A DNA stretch of 64,000 nucleotides from Thelonectria olida (lineage: Eukaryota > Ascomycota > Sordariomycetes > Hypocreales > Nectriaceae), in contig JAGPYM010000001.1 in assembly GCA_020736575.1 (NCBI GenBank), forward strand, positions 3,224,001 through 3,288,000. Direction: 5' to 3'. A model generated the notes under the pieces. It was given only the letters and a program-made list of their open reading frames with translations. It was not told where the DNA came from and did no database searches. The position numbers and the translations under genes are program-made. Each line of letters opens with the position of its first letter. Within the stretch, counting starts at the first letter, position 1. This document shows, piece by piece, positions 35,065 through 45,754 of the stretch.

Positions 35065-36655
35065 CTAATAAGCATATCGAGTAGCTTCAGTGTTGCCCTC
35101 GCGATCAAGCTTCTTGTTGGTCCTGACGAGCCAGAATCGGAGAACCCATGTACCAGCAATGCACATGATGGCGAAAGCAGCGTTGCTAGACATTCCAATC
35201 AAGTACCGCGGCCCGTTAGACTCGGGGTACAGGTAGGCTGTATAAATGTAGGATGCGTTGGCAACAACATTGACGATAGACAAACTGACGGACTTCTTCT
35301 CCGGGGTCGAACCAAGCGTCGCAGACACCCAGCCGAGAATCATCGAGTTGACGGCATAGGCGCCGCTGGCAAACAGGAAGCAGGAGATGTAACGAGCCGG
35401 AGTGTTGAGAGTCGCGCACGAAATCACGTATCCGACCACGGCAATTCCCATGCAGACGGTGATGTGCCAGGTTCGTTCGTTGTGCTTGCCAGAGGAAAGA
35501 CCAGCTACGTATCCGAAGAAGCCAGAGACGAGATAGGGAGGGCAGGTCAGAACAAGCGTGATGGTCTTGCTGAAGCCGAGAGCGCCAACGACGGTGGGGA
35601 AGAAGTTGTTGAATGAGCAGGCCGAAAGATGCATGTTCTGGATGAAGCAGAGAAGCCAAAGACGAGGATCCCGGATAGCCTGGGCAAATCCAGCGCGGGC
35701 TCCCTTGCTCTCCTGAAGGCCGACAGTATCCTTGATCATGCGGTCGTGGGCGAGTTGTCGTTCCTCTGGCGTCAGCCACCATGTAGTCAGAGGACCATCA
35801 GCCAAGGTGAACATGCCGACGATGCCAACGACGAATGTGAGAACGCCTTCGATGATGAAGAGCCACTGCCATCCGCGGAGGCCATGAGCTCCATCGATGG
35901 TGTTGAAAGTAGCCGCGGCGATGAGGCCAGAGAACGAAGTGGCAAAGATGTTTCCAGAATACAGAATTGCGAGTCGAGTGGCAATCTCCTTTCGAGTGTA
36001 GAAAATGGACAGCATGTAGAGAGCACCAGGATAGAAGGGAGCCTCTGTGACGCCGAGGAAGAATCGAAGGAGCACGAGACCGAGATAGTTCTTGGCCAGG
36101 GCGGTGCAGGCAGACACGACGGCCCAGCACATCATGCAGATGGCCATGTAGATGGAGGGACGGACGCGCTTCGACGAGATCAACATGTTGGAAGGGATTT
36201 GCATCAGGAGATAACTAGGCATTCGTTAGAATTAACTCATGACAGTTGTTTTTGACCAGGCATTCGGACTTACCCAACGAAGAGAATCGAAATGCAAGTG
36301 TTGTACTGTGTTCCCTTCAGGCCGAGGTGCTCCTCGAGGTCGTTCAATCGAGCCTGCGCAATGGCATTTCGGTCCAACTATCGAAGCTCAAGGTTAGGAG
36401 AATTCCTCACAACTCAGCACAACAAGGGGCTTTTCTCACATAGTTGAGGAAGTACATGGCCCACAAGGTAGGCATGATTCGAAAGTCCAACTTGCGAACA
36501 AGGGCAATCTCCTCGGGGCTGCTCTTCTTGACAGCTCCAGAGTAATCAGCCTCTTCGCCAAGGACGCCGCCCTTTTCCATGGGATCGGCAGACATCTCGA
36601 CAAAGTTGTCCTCGGGCTTTCGCTCAATGCTGGCTCGCTTAGTGTCAGAGCCCAT
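35065..36655 (-). CDS. MFS anion:cation symporter (ACS/TtuB-Dal5 type) organic-acid permease
   Basis: Twelve-helix importer of the ACS family, whose members carry tartrate, allantoate, nicotinate, sugar acids or other organic anions with protons. Three exons, 36440-36655, 36274-36377 and 35065-36214, give 489 aa. Family blocks include KLDFRIMPTLWAMYFLNYLD, QARLNDLEEHLGLKGTQYN, LLMQIPSNMLISSKRVRPSI, RFFLGVTEAPFYPGALYMLS and YTRKEIATRLAILYSGN. The loop PLTTWWLTPEERQLAHDRM is the family's central signature. Both introns lie in the N-terminal third. Downstream on the same strand side lie a glycerate-kinase-like gene and then a divergent tartrate-dehydrogenase-type gene. This makes tartrate or a related hydroxy-acid an attractive substrate (inference). 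Confidence 0.88.
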
Positions 36656-37240
36656 GATGGTCGTTGTGTCTGAAGAAGAAAAGGCGATGAGAGTCTGGAT
36701 GCTATTGCTGCTGGTGGAAGGGATGACTGCGGCCGGTATGGCATCTTATATCCCACGCGGACAAAGCTGAATCAGGGAGATAGCCGTGTCATGGCCTGAC
36801 CTTGTTCTTGTCCGTGAGGCAATCTCCCCCCGGGGCCCCGGATTTTCCCCAATCTCAACCGCCATAGAGCCAGATCCAGACCTCCAGGTAGCGCGAACTA
36901 AGATCCTGGCGGCGGACATAAGAAACACCGCCGCGCGGACGGGAGGCGAGGGCGGGGGAACATGACTCGAGTTGGGGTAGACCATAGGAATCCATGTTGG
37001 TGGACTGCCGGATCATGGATGTGCGGGGTCACAAGAGACATTGTATTGCAGCAACAAGGAGAGAGCTCAGCCATGTCCCGAGGGACTCGGTCTGGAGGAG
37101 GGTTAGAAGACTCAATTGAACGGATCCAGACTCTAGAGGCCTTTCAACCTCACTCAATTGTAACTATTCGACATGTCGATTCAGCCAGAAGGTGTACTCG
37201 CAAGCTTCAATTATCTATCTAGAACTCGAGTACTCATCAA
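36656..37240. promoter_or_regulatory. upstream region of the ACS permease
   Basis: Promoter of the minus-strand permease and 3' flank of the glycerate-kinase-like gene. GC-rich segment at 36830-36960. No gene recognised. Confidence 0.35.
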
Positions 37241-38200
37241 CTACTCCACGGCCTTTACCTGCACTACCTCTCGACCCTGGTTCAAAACAACCTGCACATG
37301 CTTCTTCGGGGAATCTCCGCCCTCGTCTCCCTTGAAAAAGTTTTCGTGCTGAAGGCGGTCTAGGAATAGTTCGTATGCAGGCATGTATCCCCGCACGAAA
37401 CGGACAACCTGCTCGTCTGTCATGCCCGGCTTGTGCCTCCTGAGCGCCTCCTCCTGGCCCAATCTCCACTCGTAGACGTGCATCAGCTTATCTGTGCCCA
37501 GATGGAGAAAGCCGTCAAAGTAGCTTGGTCCTGTGAACGACTCGCAGTATCGCCCAAGGTTGTTGTTGATGAGCTGGAGGTGGCTCAGGTCATGGCTTGC
37601 GAGCGTCTGAATGAGTTTCGACTCTTCAGACAATGGCTGTGCGGTCTCGGTGGCATCTTTGTCCTCCAGCCATTTCTCTTTGACTTGGTCGTCTGTCAAT
37701 GGCTGAAAACCGAGGCACCATCCCTCAAAGATGAGAACATCAAGGCCGTCAGAGACCGGCACCTTTTCCCACTGTGCGATGGGTACCCTACCACCCTGGC
37801 CGCCGTTCAAGCTCTTGTCATAAGCTGGCCAACTGATGAAGGAGTCTTTTGCTTTGGCCGAGTTGATTTCATTGATCTTGCTGAAGAAATCTTGAGCAAG
37901 GGCTTCGTCGTGAGTTCCAGGCTGACCACGGGTCTGGAGCAAGCCATTGTCAGGGTTCGCCTCTCGAAGGGCCACGAGCTCCGCATGGTCTGAATACAGA
38001 TCATCCAATGACAGGATTCGAGTCTTGAGACCGTGTTGGCCGGCCAACGATACGGACAGAGCTGCCGCCCATGTCGATTTGCCGCTGCCTTGTAAGCCAG
38101 ACAGGCCCAACACAAAGGGTTTGGGGGATGTCTGGCGATGGGCTTGAATGAGGGGAACAAAGATGGCCAGGACGGCGTCAATTGCTTTTGGGTCTATCAT
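37241..38200 (-). CDS. P-loop kinase, D-glycerate 3-kinase/Tda10 family
   Basis: Single exon, 319 aa from ATG 38200 (MIDPKAIDAV); the longer frame starts with a non-ATG codon. Walker A is LSGLQGSGKST at about residues 33-43, followed by RILSLDDLYSDH, RGQPGTHDEALAQDFFSKI and the Walker B-like VLIFEGWCLGFQPL. The C-terminal YEWRLGQEEALRR and FVRGYMPAYELFL blocks are typical of the yeast Tda10 / plant glycerate kinase family, related to uridine and pantothenate kinases. Plant GLYK phosphorylates D-glycerate to 3-phosphoglycerate; the activity of fungal members is less certain. Divergently transcribed from the tartrate dehydrogenase-type gene, whose decarboxylating reaction can release D-glycerate, so a metabolic link is plausible. 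Confidence 0.85.
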   Translation of the reverse strand: MIDPKAIDAVLAIFVPLIQAHRQTSPKPFVLGLSGLQGSGKSTWAAALSVSLAGQHGLKTRILSLDDLYSDHAELVALREANPDNGLLQTRGQPGTHDEALAQDFFSKINEINSAKAKDSFISWPAYDKSLNGGQGGRVPIAQWEKVPVSDGLDVLIFEGWCLGFQPLTDDQVKEKWLEDKDATETAQPLSEESKLIQTLASHDLSHLQLINNNLGRYCESFTGPSYFDGFLHLGTDKLMHVYEWRLGQEEALRRHKPGMTDEQVVRFVRGYMPAYELFLDRLQHENFFKGDEGGDSPKKHVQVVLNQGREVVQVKAVE

Positions 38201-38785
38201 GGTCAAGAAATTGTAGTTGAAGATGGACTTGCTTGAGGGCAAATGATGATTGAGTCTGATAACTTTGAGAGATTATGAAAATATCTCACGAGTCGCCCAG
38301 CCATGTACGAAGTAGGGCGCAGGCTTCCCCGCATCGGCTCTTCTCAACAACAATAGACCACGGCTCTCAGTGACAATGCATCCAGGAAGCAGTGAGGAGG
38401 CGTTATTAGTTACATCGTGCATACGTTCCCTTCTCCGAATCCTTGTCAACGGCCCGCACTAGTCCGTCATGCGCAGCAACCGGCCACGCCGTCATGAGCC
38501 GAGTCTTGAAGGATGATGGCATGCGGACAAAGACATGTCCGTTCAGCTGAATTCGGGCGGTCAATTGATCTTTCCATTTGTGAGCCCATGCTGACGAGAC
38601 GTCGCATCAAATGGCCGACCTATGTCCGCACTCGGCCTCCTCCTCTGAGAAATCACGATTACAAAAGACGGCAGATGCAATTGAATGATTTGCATAATTG
38701 CTTCTTCACCGCACCAATCTCAAGACTCCCTTACACTAATCAACTATCTCATACACACCCATTCCCCATTCTCTAAATCGACACC
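38201..38785. promoter_or_regulatory. shared divergent promoter, glycerate kinase / tartrate dehydrogenase-type gene
   Basis: A 585-bp region between starts at 38200 (-) and 38786 (+). The last 60 bases before the + start are A/C-rich leader (CATACACACCCATTCC). No gene. A common regulator site is likely to sit here, but I could not define one. Confidence 0.45.
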
Positions 38786-40010
38786 ATGTCTCCCAGCGCA
38801 GTTGCTGCCAAGAATGCCTACAGCATTGCCTCTATTCCCGCTGACGGAATCGGCCCAGAGGTCATTGAGGCGGGCATCGAGGTTCTGAATGCCCTGGCCG
38901 ACACTCTTCACTCCTTTGAGCTCGACTTCACTCACTACGACTGGAGCTCCGACACTTACAAGAAGACGGGCAAATACATCCCTGACAATGGCCTAGAGCA
39001 GCTGAAGAAGCACGACGCTATTCTGTTCGGCGCTGTCGGTGCCCCTGGTAAGCCTAGCCTCACACACCACCTCACCACCCTTGGCCATCGGCATGCTCAC
39101 ATGACAGCAAAGACGTGCCTGATCACATTTCTCTGTGGGGCCTTCGCCTGGCCATCTGCCAGCCGTTCCAGCAGTATGCCAACGTTCGGCCCACCAAGGT
39201 CCTGAGAGGAACCCAGTCGCCTCTTCGCAACTGCAAGACGGGCGACCTCGACTGGGTCATCATCCGCGAGAACAGCGAGGGCGAATATGCTGGCCAGGGC
39301 GGTCGATCCCACCGCGGCCGCCCTTGGGAGACAGCCACCGAAGTGTCCATCTTTACTCGTCACGGCATCACCCGCCTCATGCGCTTTGCCTTTGAGACGG
39401 CCCAGAAGCGACCTCGCAAGTTGCTAACGGTTGTCACCAAGAGCAACGCCCAGCGAAACGGCATGGTCCTGTGGGATGAGGTCGCCAGCGAGGTCGCCAA
39501 GGAGTTCCCCGATGTCACCGTCGACAAGATGTTGGTTGACGCCATGACTACGAGGATGGTTCTGAAGCCCGAGAGCTTGGATACCATTGTAGCGACCAAC
39601 CTCGTAAGTTAATCCCTTCGCTGGCTAAGAGTTCAGTTTGCTAACTTCGAATGCAGCACGCCGACATTCTCTCTGATCTCGCTGCCGCCTTGGCCGGCTC
39701 CATTGGCATTGCTCCCACCAGCAACCTGGACCCCACGCGCGAGAACCCTTCCATGTTTGAGCCCATCCACGGGTCTGCCTTTGACATCACCGGCAAGGGC
39801 ATCGCCAACCCCGTTGCCACCTTCTGGACTGCCGCTGAAATGCTGGCGTGGCTAGGCGAGGAGGATGCCTCCATCAAGCTGATGCAGTGTGTCGAGAACG
39901 TGTGCGACTCTGGCGTCCTTTCGGCGGATCTGGGCGGTAACGCAACCACAAAGGAAGTGACGGCGGCGGTGGTGGCAGAGATTAAGAAGTCGCTGGTTAA
40001 GTCAGTTTAG
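38786..40010 (+). CDS. tartrate dehydrogenase/decarboxylase-type beta-decarboxylating dehydrogenase
   Basis: NAD-dependent oxidative decarboxylase of the isocitrate/isopropylmalate dehydrogenase superfamily, closest in motif to tartrate/D-malate dehydrogenases (TtuC, DmlA). Three exons, 38786-39047, 39113-39603 and 39657-40010, give 368 aa. Visible signatures are IPADGIGPEVIEAGIEVL, DHISLWGLRLAICQPFQQYA and the Arg-containing GTQSPLRN. ENSEGEYAGQGGRSHRG, with the substrate loop, is shared with tartrate rather than leucine-pathway enzymes. TKSNAQRNGMVLWDEV carries the catalytic Lys/Asn region, DAMTTRMVLKP and NLHADILSDLAAAL the metal-binding Asp, and FEPIHGSAFDITGKGIANP the NAD site. Activity on tartrate, D-malate or a related acid cannot be separated by eye. 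No mitochondrial presequence is evident. Confidence 0.88.
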
Positions 40011-42198
40011 AACAAAATAAGGCCGTTATGAAACACGTGAAGGATTGGGATTATGTAAAGATAGAATTCATTCGTCGGTTAGGTAGAGGTACCTAGTAAC
40101 TATACAAGATTGTCTCATTGATCATTGATTCATTTCGCGAAGCTGCCATATTCATTGATTGTATGCCAACTCATCACTTTCTTTATCCCCTCAGGAACAA
40201 TAAAGCTGGTTTGTCTTGTGTGTGCCAGCCTCAAGTGGCTGAGCGGCTAATCTTGGCTCTGTTGAACAATGAATTGTCAGCTAAGGAGGTCACATTCTGA
40301 ACACAGCTGATCATTCTGAATGAAGCTGTTCCGGATCAATGTCTCGGGGCGTTTAAATATTAGGTATAAAAACAGCCGGTGGTTCTCTCACTTCAAGCTC
40401 AGTAGCATTGGAAAATAGCCAAGTATCATCATATTGGGCATAGCAAATATGTGCCGAATTCAGCCATACGAGTGTAAGGAGCAGGGCTGTGGCAACGTCC
40501 GGTCAGCGCGCATCACATATTGCAGGGGCGTGAGGGAGTACCCCTACAATTCAATTTCTCCGTCCCTGTTTGAGAACCGAAGACTCGCTGTCAATGGCAA
40601 CATGCACTTTGAGAAGATCGCTGGCTGTTCTGGGCTGGAGCTTCTTCCGCGCATAGCCAGCGAGAACGATTGCAATTCACACAAGTTCGACGGCACATCC
40701 CGGCCCTAGAATTCTATGGGATAAAAGTCCATTGTGCGTTCGTTCAAAATATTATACTATTCCGTCTCTAATCTCAATGCCAAGTGAATCGATGCAAAAG
40801 TCGTATGATTATGATGAGCTTCCTGGTCGTGACATAAGTCACCTACCCTAGAATATCTCAAATACTTATGACGAGCATAACTCCCGGGGGCTGTAATAAA
40901 TCGAACGATTATGATAGTATTTCTTCGACTAACCCCTGGATGTAGATGACTCGGCTGCAGGGGCATGTTGAAGGCAGATGCCGTCTCCTTCTGTTGGTAG
41001 GAGTGCAGATCAAGAGCTTGAAAGGGGCCACCATGGTCTCATATCTATCTTGATCCACGGCCATGGAGTTGGCATATGCTTCTATTCATGGCACGATTGC
41101 TTTGTAATTGATCCTGGTTCAAACCCTTTCCTCGTAATTTGCCCTCGCGGATCCGAAATCCGTGTCCTAACTCCGCCATTCTTGAGCAAACAACCGGATC
41201 TGAACAGCTAAAGAACGGGATTACCTCATTGACCCACCGTCTGGTGCCCGTCTTGTTGCCGGTGGTCGCATGTTGCAGCGCCCGACAGACCGACGGTGGG
41301 GACCGAGGCCGCGCCATGTCCGTGGGATATCGTGACTGCGATTGGTGGAGGGTCTTGACGAGTCTTCTAGAAGCCTTCCATCAAGCCGAGTCGGTGCCGA
41401 TGAACCGGAGTTTCTCTCTGCTGATTGGCCATGCTGTAATGAACCCGAGAACAATCTCGCCTCCTTCAGCAGAGAAGCCGAGATGCGCATGCTCAAGATC
41501 AACAGTTGAAGAAAATTTCTTGGCAGATCTCCCGGGGAAAAGCTGGGGACCCTTTCGAGATCTGGCAAGTTGGCACTGGAGCATTTGAGATTGCATCGCG
41601 AGCTGCGCAACTGCAGAGAGCCCTCCACCACCTTGCAGCGTAATGAAGCCATCGCCGTGTTAGACGTCAAAGTCCGCGGGAACTACACGCCCTCCGTCAA
41701 CAAAAGGGCAGCTTCCAGAAATAAGAATCTGACATCTACTCCCCTTTGCATCCACACATACGACGCCTTCGGCCGAATGTGGCCTGCAATCCCGGTGCTA
41801 AGTAGGTTGCTAATCTGCAGGCGGGCTCGGGCCCAAGCAAAGTCCGTCACCACCACCAACATGCATTGTTGGGTTGCCTGCCTCAAAGACCGGGGTCTCA
41901 TTTTTTAAATCGGAGACGTCATTGTGCCGTATCTTTTCTCCTTCATCTCAGTTTATAACATCTAGATCGCCGCTTCCTGGTTGGAGCCTTTTCCTTCTGT
42001 CTCGGTCCATCTCAAGCTTCTTCCCCCTCTAACCCCTTCCTCTCACCATCTTCGAAGATCACAATAACCTTGCAACATCTCCCCTTCCTATAACAATATT
42101 ACCCCCTTCTAATGACCCACACACGAAGAGAAAGACTCTCCTAATTTACCAAAAAACCCAGGCGTTGACTCAACGAGAGTCTTCACAACTCGCACGCC
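40011..42198. other. 2.2-kb intergenic region upstream of the DHA1 transporter
   Basis: Apart from one small candidate gene (40449-40709) I see no supported coding sequence. From about 41940 to 42198 the sequence is strongly CT-rich, typical of a fungal promoter and long leader. Antisense open frames at 41045-41901 lack domains. A tRNA B-box-like GGTTCAAACCC near 41110 lacks a cloverleaf. Confidence 0.4.
40449..40709 (+). CDS. possible small Cys-containing protein
   Basis: An 86-codon frame starting ATG TGC CGA at 40449 encodes an N-terminus MCRIQPYECKEQGCGNVR followed by ITYCRGVREYPYN. The 'MCR...C...CGH/N' opening followed by a further Cys resembles a common class of small fungal hypothetical proteins, but I do not recognise a named family. 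A start 15 bases upstream is also possible. A short AT-rich leader precedes it. It could be chance. Confidence 0.3.
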   Translation: MCRIQPYECKEQGCGNVRSARITYCRGVREYPYNSISPSLFENRRLAVNGNMHFEKIAGCSGLELLPRIASENDCNSHKFDGTSRP

Positions 42199-44007
42199 AT
42201 GGCTACCCCCGAGGGAAAAGACCAAGCCGTCGGCGAGACGATAAAAACCACCAGAATCCCCTACTGGCGAAAGGTATACGACCAGGCTGGAATCACCGAT
42301 GAAGTCCTCAACCACCCATACGCCGGCTCCGGCACAGAGAAAGACCCCTACTTGGTGCAATGGATCCCCGACGACCCTCGAAACCCCATGCTCTTCAGCA
42401 CCTTTACGAAATGGTTCATCACCATGATCCTCGCCATCGCCACCTTGGCCGTCTCGCTCGTCTCCTCGGCTTACACGGGCGGCATTGGCGAGATCATCTA
42501 CGAGTTCGAAATCAGCCAAGAAGTCGCGACCTTGGGCGTTTCGCTCTTCGTCCTTGGCTTTGCTATCGGCCCCTTGTTGTGGGCGCCTCTGTCTGAGATG
42601 TTTGGACGCCAGGTCTTGTTCACCGGCACATATGCGGCTCTGACTGCCTTCAACGCTGGCTGCGCCGGCGCCCAGAACGTCCAAACACTGACGATTCTGC
42701 GATTCTTTGCCGGCGCTTTTGGCTCGTCCCCTCTCACCAACGCTGGTGGTGCCATTGCCGACATGTTCCCTGCGGCTCAGCGCGGTCTTGCCATGGCCAT
42801 CTTCGCCGCGGCGCCGTTCCTGGGCCCCGTCCTTGGACCTGTCGCTGGTGGCTTCTTGGGAATGGAGGCCGGCTGGCGCTGGGTGATGGGGTTCCTCGCC
42901 ATCTTTGCTGGTGTCGTCTGGATCGTCGGCACTCTCCTTGTGCCCGAGACTTATGCCCCTGTCCTCCTGCGCAAGCGCGCTGAAAAGCTCTCGCAGATGA
43001 CGGGCAAGCACTACATTAGCATTATCGAGCACAAGCAGGGCAAGACGTCTCTGTTCGTGGCCTTCAAGACGGCCTTGTCTCGGCCCTGGATCCTGCTCTT
43101 TAAGGAACCCATTGTGCTGCTCCTGTCCATTTACATGGCTATTATCTACGGAACCCTCTACATGCTCTTTGCCGCGTTCCCCATCGTCTATCAACAGGGC
43201 CGCGGATGGAACCAAGGTATCGGCGGCCTCTCATTCCTCGGCATCATGGTGGGAATGTTGTTCGCCATCGCATACACCATCCCGGCCAACAAGCGATACG
43301 TCAAGATTGAGAAGGAGCATGGTGGCTTCGCTCCGCCCGAGGCTCGTCTTACCGGCGCCTTGGTTGGATCCGTCGCCCTCCCCATCGGTCTGTTCTGGTT
43401 CGCCTGGACCAACTCCCCATCCGTCCACTGGATAGTGAGCATCGCAGCTGGCGTTCCCTTTGGCTTTGGTATGGTCTTGGTGTTCCTGAGCATCATGAAC
43501 TATCTCATCGACGCCTATACCATCTTCGCTGCCTCCGTCTTGGCCGCAAACTCTGTGCTTCGGTCATGCTTCGGCGCAGCGTTCCCCCTCTTCACCACCT
43601 ACATGTACAAGGATCTCGGCATCCACTGGGCGTCGTCGGTTCCGGCCTTCCTGGCCTTGGCCTGCGTTCCCTTCCCCTTCCTCTTCTACAAGTACGGCCC
43701 AGCAATCCGTGAAAAGTGCAAGTTCGCCGCGCAATCTGCGGCCTTTATGAAGAACCTGCAGCAGACCCAAGCTGGCGCAACTACGGAGCCCAAGGAGGCT
43801 ACAGATAAGGAAGAGGGTGTCATGGAGCAGCCGGAAGACGGCTCAAGCTCCGACGATGCTTCGACAGTGGTTGATGAGCCAACATACGGCCCTATTCGCA
43901 CTCGAAGTCGCGCATCATCTCATGCCGGCGCCTCACAACGCCGGGCATCATATGACGGTAACCCGTATGACATTGATCGGGTCAACACCAGAACATCTTT
44001 CACTTAG
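42199..44007 (+). CDS. MFS transporter, DHA1 family (polyamine/drug exporter type)
   Basis: Single-exon 602-aa plasma-membrane H+ antiporter of the DHA1 (12-helix) family. The N-terminal WIPDDPRNPMLFSTFTKWF block is diagnostic for fungal Tpo/Flr-like members. It is followed by AVSLVSSAYTGGIGEI, motif A-like LLWAPLSEMFGRQ, FFAGAFGSSPLTNAGGAIAD, motif C-like LGPVLGPVAGGFLG, and a central loop with LLRKRAEKL. The second half has RPWILLFKEPIVLLLSIYM and NYLIDAYTIFAASVLAAN. The C-terminal tail is long (about 100 residues), acidic and Ser-rich. Substrates of relatives are polyamines, azoles or secreted metabolites. An alpha/beta hydrolase follows on the same strand 380 bp later. Confidence 0.92.
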   Translation: MATPEGKDQAVGETIKTTRIPYWRKVYDQAGITDEVLNHPYAGSGTEKDPYLVQWIPDDPRNPMLFSTFTKWFITMILAIATLAVSLVSSAYTGGIGEIIYEFEISQEVATLGVSLFVLGFAIGPLLWAPLSEMFGRQVLFTGTYAALTAFNAGCAGAQNVQTLTILRFFAGAFGSSPLTNAGGAIADMFPAAQRGLAMAIFAAAPFLGPVLGPVAGGFLGMEAGWRWVMGFLAIFAGVVWIVGTLLVPETYAPVLLRKRAEKLSQMTGKHYISIIEHKQGKTSLFVAFKTALSRPWILLFKEPIVLLLSIYMAIIYGTLYMLFAAFPIVYQQGRGWNQGIGGLSFLGIMVGMLFAIAYTIPANKRYVKIEKEHGGFAPPEARLTGALVGSVALPIGLFWFAWTNSPSVHWIVSIAAGVPFGFGMVLVFLSIMNYLIDAYTIFAASVLAANSVLRSCFGAAFPLFTTYMYKDLGIHWASSVPAFLALACVPFPFLFYKYGPAIREKCKFAAQSAAFMKNLQQTQAGATTEPKEATDKEEGVMEQPEDGSSSDDASTVVDEPTYGPIRTRSRASSHAGASQRRASYDGNPYDIDRVNTRTSFT

Positions 44008-44390
44008 AACTTTTCATTACATCTCGCATATTATTTTGGATTTAAAGCGACACAAAAATGGCGGTTGGCATTCTACGGATAGATTTGGGCCTGAACACTG
44101 GGACAGAGTTGGTTCAACCGGCAAATAGATTTCAATAATAAATACCCTTAATCTTGCATCACGACATACTTCTCTTTTCCGCATGTTAATACACCATCGG
44201 CTGCAAGCATCGTGATACTCGCTTCAAAGCAGACACAAGGCGTGAGCAAACGCCGAAGAAAACCCGAACAACCCACCGCAGCACCACTTGTCTTATGTTG
44301 CTTCACTCTTCATCACTTCTCTCTTCAACAACACATCACTCATCTTCAAATCGCGTTACACAATTCACTGATCAATACCCTGCCTTCAGC
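44008..44390. promoter_or_regulatory. intergenic region before the second hydrolase
   Basis: 3' flank of the DHA1 gene and promoter/leader of the hydrolase, the latter rich in CTTCA and CACTC. No gene. Confidence 0.35.
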
Positions 44391-45591
44391 ATGCCATCAC
44401 AGGATTCACCACTTGCCAGTCTTCCCGGCTACAAGCACGAGACACTTCCCTACAAACACTCCAAACACGGCGACCTCCTCGTTGATATAGCGTATCCAGA
44501 CACTGCAGACAGGTCAGATGCCACAGTCGTGATACACTTCCATGGCGGGTTTCTGGTAAGCCATTCGCCCCTCATCTCGCATCATCCTGCAGGGCCCCAA
44601 CTGACCTCACGCGTGAATCCAGGTCATTGGCGACCGCCTCTCTTTTCTCCCGTGGTGGCTCGTCAATCTTTGTGTCGCCAGGAAATGGATCTTTGTGACT
44701 CCTGATTATCGCCTGCTCCCAGAGACCACAGCTCAGAGCACCTTCGATGATGCTTTTGACGCATACTCGTGGGTTCTCATGGGTCTGTGCCAGAGAATCG
44801 GCCGCCAAGTTGGCTCCGTCATCGTGGCGGGGTCGAGTGCTGGCGGATATCTCGCCCTCACAGCCGCAAGCCGGGCCTCGTTCCACAGACAACCGAGCGC
44901 GCTGCTGTTGATCTACGGCATGCTTGATCCTGCCAACACTCGATATACGAAGCCTGGGTCCAGTGTATCTGGGAAACCAGAGATTGAGACGGGCCCCGTT
45001 CTAGAGCAATTCCCAATCCCCAAAGAATCCCACGACGGCCCCGTCTTTTCTGGCCAGGCAATTGATGGAGACCCCATGGCAGGCCCCAGGGGTCAGTTCA
45101 TTCTCGCTCTTCATCAAGACGCTCTGTTCCCAGACTACATGACTGGCATCAAGGGCCTCAGCAAAGAGATCAGCAGCAAGGGCGCCGAAGCCATTCCGGA
45201 GAAGCACAGGAACCTTTTCCCCCTGACATTCGGGGAACTCGGCAAGCTCCCGCCAACATTCCTTCTCCACGGCAAAAACGATTCAGCCGTGCCGGTTGAG
45301 CTGAGCATCGGAGCTGCCGAAAAGCTCAAAGCTGCTGGGGTTCAGGTCCACGCCGAGTTCCCTGATGATGCCGAGCATGGCTTCGATGTGCGCTCAGGAA
45401 ACATCGATGTCGACAAAGGTGACGAGAATAGCGTGCCCGCCTTTCACACCTTGAAGAAGGTTGTCAGTTTCTTGGACGAGGTCCGTAAGGATGGCTTTTA
45501 TGACCCTCCACGCTCGACCAGTGCGGAAGATGCCAGTCCAGAGAATCCTGCCGAGGACGTAGCCCAATTAGAACAACCGGACTTGGATTGA
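44391..45591 (+). CDS. alpha/beta hydrolase, HSL-like esterase
   Basis: Two exons, 44391-44555 and 44623-45591, give 377 aa. The oxyanion motif HFHGGFL ends exactly at the intron and continues into VIGDRLSFLP. DYRLLPE, the nucleophile motif GSSAGGY at about residue 145, the acid in LHGKNDSAVP and the base in DAEHGFDV complete the catalytic triad. The acidic C-terminal 35 residues (SAEDASPENPAEDVAQ) are probably disordered. No signal peptide, so cytosolic. It is more like the 'alpha/beta hydrolase fold-3' proteins found beside secondary metabolism genes than the first hydrolase in this window. Tandem orientation with the DHA1 transporter allows, but does not prove, a shared role. Confidence 0.85.
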
Positions 45592-45754
45592 TCCCGTCTC
45601 ACTTGCCGACTTTGACGGGGAATATGGTTTGTGAAACTGACGGTCAAATCGGACAAGGACACAAGGTATTATGAATAAGACTAAGCAATCTCGATGGTAG
45701 AGTATTCTGGGAACTATTGAGATGATAAGGCTACATCCATTGCTCTCTCCGACG

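Noticed and set aside
41080..41190. tRNA B-box-like GGTTCAAACCC
   Set aside because: No matching A box and no cloverleaf pairing around it.
42109..43215. 368-codon open frame antisense to the DHA1 transporter
   Set aside because: Shadow of the transporter; charged low-complexity product without a domain.
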